Notes under the pieces: model-generated
Seen by the model: the letters and a program-made list of their open reading frames with translations, nothing else
Database searches by the model: none
Told to the model about the DNA's origin: nothing
Shown: one piece after another, positions 33,601 to 45,503 of the stretch
How the letters are laid out: each line of letters opens with the position of its first letter
Position numbering within the stretch: the first letter of the stretch is position 1
Made by a program: the position numbers and the translations under genes
Assembly: GCA_903813345.2 (NCBI GenBank)
Contig: CAIIXF020000005.1
Coordinates: forward strand, 6,477,375 to 6,541,374
Direction: 5' to 3'
DNA: 64,000 bases
Source: Owenia fusiformis
Taxonomy: Eukaryota > Annelida > Polychaeta > Sabellida > Oweniidae

Positions 33601-36365
33601 TTAACCCTACTATCACACTAACCCCCCTATCACACCAAACTCGTTCTTACCCGTTCTTGCCAGTCCTACGAAAACGTCGTGAAACGGGCTCAATCTGGCT
33701 GTGGTCGGGAAATATGTCTGAAATAATTAGCTTCTTCGTTCTTAAACAGTCTTCAATACGTCCTTCTCGTTCGCAGTTCGTTCAGGTCGCACCACGTCGG
33801 TGTACAACGTAGTAGAACGCGTCCCTTAGTCTAGAAGGTCAACATGACCTGATTACAGAACGTTATGGTCGCCATCGAATTTTGAATCGAACATAAAGTT
33901 CGTAAATAGACCTTAGAAAGTTGCAGCTACGTTCATTCCGTTCGCACACAGTTTTGAAGAACGCAGTGGCAACTTGTTTGGTGTGATAGCTATATTTTTG
34001 CTAACTCGTTCATAAGCAGTGTTAAATACGTTCTCAATCAGTTTAAACCCGTTTGAAATTAGTTCTACCTCGTTCTCAACACGTCCTCAGACAATTCAAC
34101 TCGTTGTTAAAACGTCCCTAGTAGGATTGAAGTACGGCGGTTCCGTTCGTAGTACGTCCAGCTCGTCGTTAGTACGTTGTCACTCGTTCTAATTGTAGAA
34201 CGTGACGACCACGAGAACATTTTGAGCATTGTCTAAGTTCTAGAGGACCTACCCGTTCGAGTACGTTCGATGGAGTTTGTTAATAGATCCCAAACGGTTC
34301 TTAGTAGGTCCAGTCCGTTCGTACACAGTTGAAGCCCGTTTTTGAGAACGTAGTGAGAACTAGTTTGGTGTGATAGTAGGGTAAACTAGTTCTCACTACG
34401 TTCTCGAAAACGGGCTTCAACTGTGTACGAACGGACTGGACGTACTTAGAACCGTTTGGGGTCTATTTACTAACTTCATCGAACGTACTCGAACGGGTAG
34501 GTCCTCTAGAACTTAGAACATGCTCAAAATGTTTTCGTGGTCGTCACGTTCTACAATTAAAACGGGTGACAACGTACTAACGACGAGCTGGACGTACTAC
34601 GAACGGAACTTTCGTACTTCAATCCTACTAGGGACGTTTTTACAACGAATTGAACTGTCTTAGGACGTATGGAGAACGAGGTAGAACTTATTGCAAACTG
34701 GTTTAAACTGACTAAGAACGTATTTAAGACTGCTTATGAACGAGTTAGTAAAAATAGCTATCACACCAAACAAGTTGCTACTGTATGCGAACGGAATGAA
34801 CGTAGCTGCAACTTACTAACCCTACTATCACACCAAACTAGTTCTCCCTACGTTCTCGAAAACGGGCTTCAACTGTGTACGAACGGACTGGACGTACTAA
34901 GAACGTTTGGGGTCTATTTACAAACTTCATCGAACGTACTTGAACGGGTAGGTCCTCTAGAACTTAGAATATGCTCAAAATGTTCTCGTGGTCGAAACGT
35001 TCTACAATAACGCAGATGCGAGTAGGTAGTTATCAGATTCACCACCAGGTGGCTCGTTCGGGTCAGATAGCATGGCGGGTATAGTAGAAAGTTCCCTTTA
35101 ACTTAAATTACATCTATTTGCGTGGTTCAATTTTCATATAACCCTCATGTATCTAATAGTTATGCAAATTAAAATATTTCCAGTAAAAGAAAATGCTATC
35201 TATCCAATACAAGAGAAGATAATTCACTTTTTGTGATTTTGTAACATGGGGTCTATGAGGAATCAACCCGAACAAGAAGTCACATTTTCAAAAAAAATTA
35301 AATTTTCAAAGTTGATAGACAATTTTCGAAAACATATTTTTAGATGTACTTTTACATGCATATTTCAAATATGTCATCATTTTGACTGAATTTTGAATAT
35401 TTAATAACGTAAATCAAGATTATTTCTACTCGCATCTAGTCTATTAGAACGAGTGACAACGTGCTAACGACGAACTGGACGTACTACGAACGGAACCGTC
35501 GTACTTCAATCCTACTAGGGACGTTTTTACAACGAGTTGAACTGTCCTGAGGACGTATTGAGAACGAGGTAGAACTAATTGCAAACGGGTTTAAACTGAT
35601 TAAGAACGTATTAAAGACTGCTTATGAACGAGTTAGCAAAAATATAGCTATCACACCAAACAAGTAGCCACTGCGTTCTTCAAAACTGGTTTTAAACTGT
35701 GTGCGAACGGAATGAACGTAGCTGCAACTTTCTAAGGACTATTTACGAACTTCATGAACGTTCTCAGACGGGAAGGTGATTGTAGAATTTTGAAATGATT
35801 CAAAATTCGATGGCGACCATACCGTTCTGCAATCAGGTCATGATGACCTTCTAGACTAAGGACGCGTTATGCGACGTTGCACACCGACGTGGTGCGACCT
35901 GAACGAACTGCGAATGAGATGGACGTATTGAAGCTAATTATTTTAGAGATATTTCCCGACCACAGCCAGATTGAGCCCGTTTTACAACGTTTTTGTAGGA
36001 CTGGCAAGAACGGGTAAGAACTAGTTTGGTGTGATACGGGGGTAAGGTCTATTTACGAACTTCATGAACTTTCTCAGACGGGAAGGTGATTTGGGAATTT
36101 TGAATCAATGGCGACCATACCGTTCTGTAATCAGGTCATGATGACCTTCTAGACTAAGGGACGCGCTATACGACGTTGCACACCGACGTGGTGCGACCTC
36201 ACGAACTGCGAATGAGATGGACGTATTGAAGACTGTTTATGAACGAAGTAGCTAATTATTTTAGACATATTTCCCGACCACAGCCAGATTGAGCCCGTTT
36301 TACGACGTTTCGTAGGACTGGCAAGAACGGGTAAGAACTAGTTTGGTGTGATAGGGGGGGGGGGG
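33601..36365. repeat. Compound foldback array ending in CTATCACACCAAAC
   Basis: TATCACACCAAAC or its inverse occurs about eight times and marks subunit borders (33630, 33970, 34360, 34757, 34829, 35649, 36026, 36335). 33986-34377 is followed by its own inverse at 34381-34760. A further partial inverse unit runs 34821-36048 (interrupted 35009-35442), and a third fragment 36049-36360. The outer ends match as inverted repeats over more than 100 bp (CTTACCCGTTCTTGCCAGTC). Sequence is unusually rich in ACGTTC/GAACG. No ORF with a recognised domain; the 113-codon ORF at 34669 is repeat-derived. Confidence 0.75.
35009..35442. mobile_element. Insertion with GATGCGAGTAG inverted ends
   Basis: Compared with the continuous sequence at 34188-34210 and 34545-34575, about 430 bp interrupt the foldback unit. 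The ends carry AGATGCGAGTAG and its inverse CTACTCGCATCT. The interior is AT-rich without ORFs. The TSD is ambiguous (probably TA). Confidence 0.5.
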
Positions 36366-36679
36366 TAACGTATAGCTGATCAGATTACAAATAGGTCACA
36401 GAAATAGTGTATACACAGTCGTATGTATGTGAGGATTTAAAATAGTGTCAGTTAAGATGAGGAGACTTGTTGAAGATTTTTAAATTTCATTTCTGAAAAC
36501 GGCCACACACCAACTATCAACATGATTCTACGAAATACGATGATAAAAAGATTTGAGGAATGATGTATGCATAGAACTTATCTTCATCAGCTTTGTAAAA
36601 AAGGAAGTATTTTACCATTTTACTTATCTTCTGATAATTTCAACTGTTCTATAAAAAGTCGATTGCAGTTTGTTATTCT
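36366..36679. other. Gene-free spacer
   Basis: I see nothing coding or repeated here. Confidence 0.4.
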
Positions 36680-36688
36680 TTTCATGGA

Positions 36689-38521
36689 GGGTTTGTGTAG
36701 GAGTAGGGCAACACGCTCCCAATACGGCAACCCAAGGCGATATGTGCTGGGCATCAATGACCACCAAAATCAAAGTTAAAATGACGCGATTCCGTTGCCG
36801 TCTTAAGAATCTGCGAGACACCAGAGTGACGAAGAAAATACATCAATGGGCGCTTCACGAACGAGGTTCATGGGAAACTAGCTAAGATTCAAGACATGTT
36901 AAAAGACTGCAACTCCGATGATTCAATTACAGGCGGACCAGTGCGTGGGGTCAAACGTAAACTCGACCTTTTCAAAAACGGCTTGTGGAAATCGACAATG
37001 ATCTCTGGTTCAAGGAACTCTGGAACGATCGGCGCAACCCAGTGAATGGAAACAAATTGCGGACTTACAGGATCCATAAGCGCCATGCTTTAGAGCCAGA
37101 GAGTTATGTTACTTTGACACTAAGCAAACAACAAAGAAGTAACATAGCCCGGATGCGACCAGGGACACTTCCACAGTGCCACTCCCCTTGCGGACAGGAC
37201 TTGTTCATGTTCAAATGAGTCTATTGAAGACGAGCAACACTTTCTAATTGACTGTCCCTTACATGAAACATTACGTTTTAACCGTTTTCAAAGAGCTAGA
37301 GATATAATTCCTGACTTTGAAAACCTTCCATCATTAGGGAAATACTGTAATATAATGTGCATCCCTTCATTGCAACGCATACTAGCAAAGACAATTGGTA
37401 TTATGATGTCAAATAGACTTATAATTTAAAACTATTCAGTGTTATAAAATGTAAAAAGTCTCTCATAAGCCGGTGCCGGCTGGGCTGTGTGTTTTTATTC
37501 ATTTTTAGCGGCAAAACATGTAATATTTTTTAAGCGTGAGACTCTAATAAATATTTAACTAAACTAAACTAAACTGTAAAAAACGGGTGACCGGGTGACC
37601 GGGTGACCGGGTACTTAACGTTCCTAGCAGGGTTAGGAATTTTTTTATTTATAACGTTGGATCTGAACGATACATGTACGTTATTTTTGACGTCACATTT
37701 TGAGGTTATTTCACATCGTAAGAACGTTTTGACAACGTTAACTTTTAACGTTAACATAACGTCGGTAATGAACCGATTTAGTGAGAACATATTGACGTCT
37801 TTGTAACGTTTCCTTAACTCACAAATATTTTGAAGCCATTTCCACAATGTTGAAATTCAACTATCCATCGACGTTTTGCTGAATATTTAAATAACGTCAG
37901 ATCAATACGGTTCATGAACGTTATTATTGACGTCACGTTTAGAGGTTATTTCAAATCGAAAAAACGTTTCGACAACGTTAAATTTTAACGTTAACAATAC
38001 GTCGAAAATGAACCGACTTAGTGAGAACCCAAAGTTTTTGTCATGTTTTTTTCCACCAACAAATATTTTGATATTAAAAGAGCCTGTTTTGACAACGTTG
38101 AATTTTAACGTTTGAGTTACGTTCCTGTTTGTTATGTTTTCCACACTTAAGAACTTTACGGACACGTTACGACAACGTTCTTTTTATACCATCAATAGAT
38201 GTCTCGTGTTTACGTTGCCTCGATGTGTAAAGAACGAAAATGTGCAACGTCTTCTATATCTAGGAACTTATATGCTACTTATGAGCAACGTGACATGGAC
38301 GTCACTGTTTGCTGGATCGACTATTTTAAAATGTGCTCTGTCTCGTATAGGGTAAAAATATCGAACAGCTGTGCACTCGAAAGGCTAAGTCTGTGAAGTC
38401 AATTCGCTACTATATATCGGGGGAAATGTGGAACTTTGAAAGATGGTAACCCTGCTAGGAACGTTAGGTACCCGGTTGACCGGGTACCTTTACCCGGTCA
38501 CCCGGTTTTTTACACAAACCC
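36689..38521. mobile_element. MULE-like element copy 2, split by a LINE
   Basis: The left end GGGTTTGTGTA lies at 36689-36699 and the rest of the element at 37571-38521, ending TTTTTACACAAACCC. Between them is a LINE. The whole is flanked by a perfect 9-bp TSD TTTCATGGA (36680-36688 and 38522-38530). It is in reverse orientation to 4989-5932; for example CAATTCGCTACTATATATCG at 38401 is the inverse of sequence near 5117. TGACGTCA palindromes lie at 37688-37695 and 37928-37935. Confidence 0.75.
36700..37570 (+). pseudogene. 5'-truncated LINE fragment with frameshifts
   Basis: Frames read VGVGQHAPNTATQGDMCW, then NKLRTYRIHKRHALEPESYV, then IEDEQHFLIDCPLHETLRFN, then a stop after MMSNRLII at about 37428, interrupted by frameshifts and stops. 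The order matches the post-reverse-transcriptase C-terminus of invertebrate LINEs. The tail is AACTAAACTAAACT. It inserted in the MULE-like left TIR with a short TSD (TGTA, 36696-36699 and 37570-37573). Confidence 0.75.
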
Positions 38522-38539
38522 TTTCATGGAACGTTTTTG

Positions 38540-39200
38540 TAGGTGCCTTAAAGTGTAACACAAGACAAAACTATGGTGACACAAGATGGAACCTATGTTT
38601 ACACAGGATAGAACCTGGGTTGACACAAGATAGAACCTTTTATAAAACAATTTAAGGAGTATTATTACATCGTGACACTGGACAGAACCTATGTTGACAC
38701 AGAATAAAAACCTATGTTGACACAAGATAGCACCTTTTATAATAAAATATAAGTACATTAAATTCAATTGTAACACAAGATAGAACCTACGTAGACACAA
38801 GATAGAACCTTTCATTAAACAATTTAACGAGTACTTTAAATCGTGACACAAGATAGAACCTATGTTAACACAGTATAGAACCTAGGTTGACACAAGATAG
38901 AACCTTTCATAAAACAATTCAAAGAGTACTTTAAATCGTGACACAAGATAGAACCTATGTTGACACAGGATAGAACCTAGGTTGACACAAGATAGAACCT
39001 TTCATAAAACAATTTAACGAGCACTTAAATCGTAAAACAAGATAGAACCTATGTTGACACAGGATAGAACCTACCCATAGGCTAACACAAGAAGGTAGAA
39101 CCTATATTGACACCTAACCTTTCAGAAATCTTTTTGTAGGCGCCTTAAACTTCAAGTGTGACAAAAGATAGAACGATGATAACACAAGATAGAACTTGTT
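38540..39200. repeat. 95-bp tandem repeat with ACACAAGATAGAACCT
   Basis: The word GACACAAGATAGAACCT recurs about every 30 bp. A longer unit with TTTAAATCGTGACACAAGAT repeats at about 38841, 38936 and 39030, a period of 94-95 bp, with more degenerate units from 38540. ORFs here follow the repeat and are not genes. Confidence 0.8.
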
Positions 39201-39433
39201 TGATCTCGATAGAGATATTGCATATACTACATTTATGTAGAAAAACAAGCTCATCTCATGATTGATGGTCGTATCGCTTGTGTTTGTGTTTAAGGTTATT
39301 TGATATTACTGATGATGAACTGCCCATAACAACTCAACACACCCCTAAACGATGAATAGAGCTGGCGTCGTAGATGCCATTGGAATTGATGGATCTGTCA
39401 AAATCTAATTTAAAGAGTAAGTTTTAAATTGCA
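39201..39433. other. Spacer between repeat and LINE
   Basis: No gene or repeat seen. Confidence 0.35.
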
Positions 39434-40720
39434 TTTTTTTTTATTTTTTTTTATTTATTTATTTGCCAAACACTTTTTAATCAGTGGCACAATGGAAAAT
39501 TCCAGTGCGGCAGTACATAGAACAAATACATATTCATAAAATACAATACAATACAGATAGATAAAATAAATATGTTAAATTGTACATATGTTATGAGTTT
39601 AAAATATCGTTATTAATTGTCACTAAAAATTGTTTGACACACTTGTCAAACAAGAATCCTTGGTCTTTGCCCCAAATACTAAAAACAACATCTCCTAGGC
39701 ACCACTTTAATTTTTCATTTAAAGGAAGCGTTAAGAACATATTAAATACATCAGGGGAGCATGAGGTTTTAATTCTGTTGTAAAAATCAATCCTTTCACG
39801 TTGGTTGTGACTACATGTAAAAAATCTGTGTGTTAAATCATCAATTGGATGAAGGGAACAAAGTTTGCAAAAACCATCATCGCATTTTCTTCTTTTGAGG
39901 TCAGTTCCAATACCTAAACACCCAGTTCTGGCTTTGAACTTCAATCTCTGTCCAACAAAATCATTACTTGAAGTAAGGTAATTCTCCAGAAATGGGGTTT
40001 GTTTGATTGATTCATAAAATTCTAGTGAAGATTTCGAGGAACATTCAGATAGAAAATTACTTTTGTGTTGTTGGGAGGATATGGTCAAAAAAGAATCATA
40101 CCATTCATTGTCATCTCTAAACACAACATCATCAAGGCCATGTTCAATTAAAATGTCTTGTATGTTTTCAAAATATGGCCAACATGTTTTTACTCTTCCC
40201 TTGAAATTTTCAAACAGTTTATCAAAAATTGCCTTATGTAGGCCGTTCCTCATGGAGAACTTAAGATATAAAAAATAATCAATTTGTCTTTTCTGAATAA
40301 TGTTAATAATGCTTCTCCAGCCAAGGTCACCTAACATTGCTGCTTTGGCAGGGTTACATTTAAGTTGAAAAATTGATTTGGCCAATTTATATTGCATTGA
40401 AGAAAGGGTCTTTTCAGAGGTCTTGTCAAGAATTAGAACACCACATCCATGCAACAAAGCAGGGAGGTACTGGGAGTAGTATAATGTATTACCAAATGAT
40501 ATTCTATTATAGTTAATATGCTTTGTTAGGGTTGATGCAACTAGATTTCTTAACTTCTTATCCTTTTCTTTTAAAACAACATTCACGTGGTAGTTATCTC
40601 TTAATTGCCTATTTAGATGGATGCCAAGATATTTGTAAGTATCAACTTCTTTGATTTCAAGGTCATTATATTGAACAAGTCCACTGCTTTTTTGAGTTTG
40701 TTGGTTCCATTACTTTGTTA
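39434..40720 (-). pseudogene. 5'-truncated LINE fragment, long open frame
   Basis: A T-rich tail at 39434-39465 marks the 3' end of a minus-strand insertion. An open frame from about 40715 to 39591 encodes VDTYKYLGIHLNRQL (end of the reverse transcriptase palm/thumb), LPALLHGCGVLIL, KFKARTGCLGIGTDLKRRKC and a Cys/His cluster (CKLCSLHPIDDLTHRFFTC), then runs to a stop. No frameshift over about 375 codons suggests a recent insertion. The endonuclease and catalytic FADD/YADD box are missing. Confidence 0.8.
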
Positions 40721-41338
40721 AAAAATAACTTCGCGAATTCAACTACCGGCTTACGGCTGACGATCTAACCTTCTATAGTATTTACCTTTGAATTGAATAG
40801 TCACAAGTACTATTCATATTGAGTTAGCCATTAAAAGTTAATTCCCGTGGGTTGGTTTTGTGAAATACTAGCCAGTTGTATTTGGTATCATTCGTGAATT
40901 CAACTGCCGACGGACTGCTAAGCCTATTTTTGTGGCAAATTAATCTTAATATGAATGGAATAATGGCATGCACTTTTCATGATTAAATGAGTTGACCATA
41001 GAATAGTATGTCAATCCGTCAGCCGTCAGATGAATTCTCAAATTAACCTTTAACCTTGACGTTTTATTTGTAGGTGAGCAATACATGTAGATTGCTTTCT
41101 GCAATCAAGAACAAGTCAAAACAGGTAGCAGCTAACAAAGAGGCCACAAAAAAGAGCGAATAGGAGAAAGCTTTAGGAGCAGTTTACAAGAATGAGAGAC
41201 AAGACAAACAAATAGTTGAGATTCCTTACATTACAAAGTTTGGTTGATCATCCAGGGACCGTATTATCTATTTAAGACATTGTACAACTCAAGGAAAGTG
41301 TATAAAAGCATTCAGTTGAGACACTACTCTAGTCTAAA
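40721..41338. other. Spacer with inverted GAATTCAACTGCCG-like repeats
   Basis: Motifs GAATTCAACTACCGGCTTAC (40735), GAATTCAACTGCCGACGGAC (40904) and the inverse GTCAGCCGTCAGATGAATTC (41018) suggest a small foldback. A related GAGAATTCAATGCCCGGCTG occurs at 21533. No exon is placed. Confidence 0.4.
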
Positions 41339-41713
41339 ACTCATCATGGCTGGGTGTTACTTAGCGGGTGTGACAGTACCAGCAAAGTTGGTCCAAAACT
41401 ATCTGGTATGAAATCAGCCATGGATCTCTCGCTTTTGGAAGGGTTTGGTGTCGAGGAACTTACACCAGAAATGATTAAGAATGCAGAGAAGTTCCTTGTA
41501 TCCGGTTTGAAGAAGACAGGCTGTTCCACATTTGATGAATATCAGTACCACAACTCAAAGAAAGACAATAGAGAGGTTAAGCTACACGTATAAATGCAAA
41601 CCGTGAGTCCACGCTCAAGTACACGTTTAAGAAAATTTTCTGTTAAGCTACACATCTGAAACCATGCCAGTGGACGTGGTGGTATATTTATGTGGTGTTT
41701 GTATTTAAAGGTC

Positions 41714-41785
41714 ATGTCTCTATGGTGTAATGGATAGCACTTCGGACTCGTGTCCGTTAGGCCTGGGTACGAATCTGGTCGCATC
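41714..41785 (+). repeat. tRNA-like sequence, probably not functional
   Basis: TATGGTGTAATGGATAGCAC looks like the D-arm/A box of a tRNA and GGTACGAATC like a B box. The anticodon stem is one base short and the acceptor and T stems do not pair. A tRNA pseudogene or SINE head is more likely. Confidence 0.3.
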
Positions 41786-41926
41786 AAAGCATTGTGTTTT
41801 TATTTTTGCTTTATTTCATATTCAACCACAATTAAATGATCTAGTGTGCCCTCCATTATGATCTCCCCATGCACAGAATAAATTCATCGGATTTTTCAAA
41901 ATAAATATACTGCTTTAATCATTACA

Positions 41927-42355
41927 TTTATATGTACACTAGTATCTTGTTGACCTATATTCAGCACTGTATTGATGTATGGGCCACTTATTAGGGCCAA
42001 TGTTCAATCATAAAGTGTACAGGGGTAGAAATGCCAAACTAGGAAGTCTTTGTGTGTCCGTCAAAATCCATTTGCATCCTACACATCCCTACATCTTATC
42101 CAAATATGTTATTAATTAATGAAACATAACAGCATAATCTTTGGATTTACAAAGTTGTATGGGATTTCATAAGTGTAAAAGTTGCTTTTGAAGCATTTTT
42201 CTATAGCCATTTTGTAGGAAAAAATGATGAAAAAATGTATAATCTTTTAATTTGAAGTATGACCTGAATCGATTGCAAACTTTATATTTGCACATCTGAT
42301 GTGATATACCATTTGTGTTAATTGTGAAATTATTTAATTTGCAACCAATTCAGGT
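41927..42355. repeat. Dispersed repeat copy 1 (pair at 55448-55888)
   Basis: About 430 bp including CACTAGTATCTTGTTGACCT, GGGCCACTTATTAGGGCCAA and ATAACAGCATAATCTTTGG. It ends in a small hairpin with arms near GACCTGAATCGATTGCAAA. The pair is in the same orientation. Confidence 0.8.
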
Positions 42356-43132
42356 CATTCAGTCATTCAGATTCAGGCAAATCAAATGTCGTGATAAGGC
42401 AATCGTAGGCCCCGGTTGTCATTTCATTTCGTTTAGTATACCTATTGTACCAAGCCCCGGGTATCAAATTAGCCCTGCCTATTTATACTACATACGGAAT
42501 GAACAATCGATCACATTTGAAGTTGTAATTTACTCATTAAAATGTATTATTATTTCCAATTAAGGATTAGGGTTTACCAATATAACAAGCAAGATTGTTT
42601 GTATCAAATATGGGCTCCTGGGCCATCCTAGAACATAGCTAAAATCAATCACGTAATGAGCGACGTGTAATCATTCATCAACATGTAAAAACCTGTAACT
42701 TTCACGCTTACCTGTAGAAAGTAGACTAATCTGACGTCATTTTCCTGCGCGCGCATAAAAGTACACGTTCATGCTTTGTTGAATATGCGTCTGTAAATTG
42801 CACGAATATGATAATCTCATGTATCGACTTGTAAACTCCACGATGGCCCACAGGAAATAAACAAATCTTACGTCATTTATCTGCGCGCGCATTGAAGTTC
42901 ACGTTCAAATTTTGTTAAATACGTGTAGCTTAACCTCTCTATTGATTAACCAACTTGTGTGCTGCTCATCAACTCTACAGGAACACATAAAGCGGGCATA
43001 TCTGCAGTGCAAGATGTGGTTACAAGCTCCAATTCCTGAAGTCATCACACCAGATCCATGCCAGTATGGCTATAAAGCAACAGATGATGGTATTACACCT
43101 GTAATGTCTACCAGTTCCATGCAGGCCTGATT

Positions 43133-43721
43133 GTTACGCGGTAATATTCACTTGCGGTATACGACAGATTCACCTGCTGTATATGGCATACAAACTAACC
43201 AATGAGAACGTGATACGGAAGTACGCAATTGTCAATTGCATCGATTGAACGAAATAGTAAAACGTAATTAATTATTGTAATGATTACTGAATCAACAGTA
43301 CTGTGTATCGAATATATTAACTTAGCAGAAGTATCAGTCACCAATCTCGCATAATAAACTTACTCAATCAATGCAGGATTCATATATTAGTACTCGACGC
43401 ACTAACTATATTGGTAATCCAGCGTAGTTTTACATTTAGAGTCGATTCTCGCTACCAATCAAATCAAGGCTTTCTGTATCACGTTTTCACCTGCGGTATA
43501 TGTCATATTCACCTGCGGTATATGGCATATTCCGCAAGTGAGTATGACATATTCTGCAGGTGAGTATCGGGTATTCACTGAAATCAATGTATCGCATATT
43601 CATTGCGGAATATCGCATACTCACCTGCGGAATATGCCATATACCGCAGGTGAGTATGGCATATTCACCCGTATCACAAATACCGCACAACCATGAATGT
43701 ATGCCATATACCGCGTAACAG
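43133..43721. mobile_element. MITE with GTTACGCGGTA ends and ACCTGCGGTATAT repeats
   Basis: GTTACGCGGTAATATTCAC on the left and its partner TGCCATATACCGCGTAAC on the right are inverted. The interior has several direct and inverted copies of CACCTGCGGTATATGGCATA (43485-43680). No TSD is certain. Confidence 0.55.
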
Positions 43722-44355
43722 AGCACACGTGTCTCAAACTCGCAACCTCGTGGTTTATGGTACCCATTCACCTAAGACCTCTTGGCCAACTCAACAACCA
43801 AAAAAGTTTGTTTCCTTCGCTGATCTGACTAGATAGAGGCTGAGAACCATTGACTTTTTTAAATACATATGTATTATTGACCCCCTATAATGTGGCCATT
43901 CCGGACATTTTGAGTGGTCACACAACCTCCTATGTTCAACGGTTCCGGAGATGCAAAAATGGGGGAGGGGGAGTATTCGCGTAAAAAAGGGCATGGCCAT
44001 TTGACCTATTTCGCCTTCTGTGGCAAATATGTTACCAAACCAAAATTGATCAATGACCTTCACATAGATGATTTCTGAAGAGAAAATCTCTGGACATAGA
44101 AGTGCATACTCAACCAGCATGAGCTACTAGAGTATTGTTGAACATTAAAACTTCTAAAGGCCAAACATTGCTACAAATCTACCCAAAGCTAGCATCAAAT
44201 TAAATTATCCCTCCCCATTGACACCCCACGGGAACAACCGCATGCCTCTCATATATACAATAAATCCTAGATATGCATTTATGATCAATGTATTTAAATC
44301 CCTAGTAAATGCTAAATTCATCTACATTAAATGTGTCTCAATTTGATAAATACCT
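43722..44355. other. Gene-free spacer
   Basis: I see nothing coding. The ORF at 43791-44120 has no recognisable domain. Confidence 0.35.
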
Positions 44356-45494
44356 TAATGTATAAGCTATGTTGTACCAGGTTTTTATTAGAAACAATAA
44401 CGTTGATGAATCTGTTATTTCGATTTTAAGGCACATATATATTACATATATACATTTTTGAATTTTTTTATCCCTAAATGCGGACAATGTATATTTCATA
44501 ATATGGTTGACCCTCCCTCTAGCGTGTTTTGAGCTGGTACGATTTTCAAGCAATTTTTGAAATGATTAACAACAGTCCCACCATCCTCAGTCACTTGCCC
44601 CTAAATCACCCCATTTTTGCACCAAAAGTGGTATTTTGTCAGGAATACTCCGATTACAGAAAATTATCATTTCACGGCAGAAAAATCCTGGGGAAAAATC
44701 TGGAGGGGGGCCCTTGTCCGTATTAGGGTTAAACCTGTCCATGTTATCTTCTGGTTCAAAATAAAGTATGATGACATTTATGTATTTCTTTACTTTGCAG
44801 GAAAGTAACCTTGCATTGTCTTTAAGTAAATCTAAGTAAAATCTAGATTAACGCCAATTCCAGGAAATTCTGATATTTCACTAAAAAGCATTTGAACATG
44901 ACTGTATTCACGCCTTCTATAAACTGAGAACAAAGTCAAAATTCCACCCGGGGAATATTCGGCAACACTACCCCTGGTAATACGAGTAATGTGTGCCGTC
45001 ATAACGCCGGGCCGTAGCAATGGCGGATCATTAAATAAATATTTGAAAAATTTCATCTACAGGTTTTCATCTTCGAATCGTAAAATAGACCTCAGAGCAG
45101 GTGTTATATCGACGAATATATCCCCTAGGGCTAGGCACAAAAGTTTTCGACTGGAAAACGTTTGTGCCTAGCCCTGCGGGTTGTATTCGTCGTTATAACA
45201 CCTGCTCTTAGGTTTATATTTCATAATTCAAAATGCCCACCGTATGTTAGTCTCACTGATTATATAACAATGACACTGTCTTGAAAACTAAGGAAACGCA
45301 CCCATGTCTTTCTACCTCACTCGATGCCCGGCTGACGGTTTAACCTAATATTTTATGTCCTACTCATTTAAATACAAGAACTACCACTATACCTTTTGTT
45401 ATCATTGTTAGATGTCAGTACCTACCTGGGCCTATATACAGTAAGAAATAGATGGCAGCATATGTTTAAGTATGCAATGTATGATATAAATGTT
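44356..45494. repeat. Segmental repeat copy 2 with remnant gene 5' flank
   Basis: 44356-44403 matches the P2/P4 upstream region (TATAAGCTATGTTGTACCAG) but no exon 1 follows on its left, so an array member was probably lost here. 44404-45484 pairs with 20615-21712, including the hairpin at 45094-45208. Confidence 0.75.
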
Positions 45495-45503
45495 ATCACC
45501 AGC

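Larger units (their letters stand above)
41566..42944. mobile_element. 1.38-kb TIR element splitting the pseudogene
   Basis: CAATAGAGAGGTTAAGCTAC at 41566 is mirrored by GTAGCTTAACCTCTCTATTG ending at 42944, a perfect 26-bp TIR in full. Direct repeats of a GCGCGCGCAT...GTACACGTTC-type segment occur at about 42720-42800 and 42840-42925. No clear TSD or transposase. Confidence 0.6.
41339..43130 (+). pseudogene. Split pseudogene of GCDSTSK/YLQC family
   Basis: Two in-order fragments of one protein family are present. 41339-41568 reads LLSGCDSTSKVGPKL, LLEGFGVEELTPEM, FLVSGLKKTGCSTFDEYQYH. About 42948-43130 reads NQLVCCSSTLQEHIKRAYLQ, CKMWLQAPIPEVITPDPCQY, GYKATDDGITPVMSTSSMQA, stop. In many invertebrate genomes similar multicopy, functionally uncharacterised proteins carry an (A/L)xGCDTTSK motif, then CCSST..HI.RAYLQC and DP..YGY in this order (recalled from family patterns, not searched). 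The fragments are separated by a TIR-bounded insertion (41566-42944). The N-terminal part is not found upstream. A transposon-linked origin is possible. Confidence 0.55.

Noticed and set aside
37571-37620. Telomere-like GGGTGACC array
   Set aside because: It is part of the MULE-like TIR, is short, and is not a TTAGGG-type repeat.
41714-41785. A functional tRNA gene
   Set aside because: A and B box-like words are present but the anticodon, T and acceptor stems do not pair.
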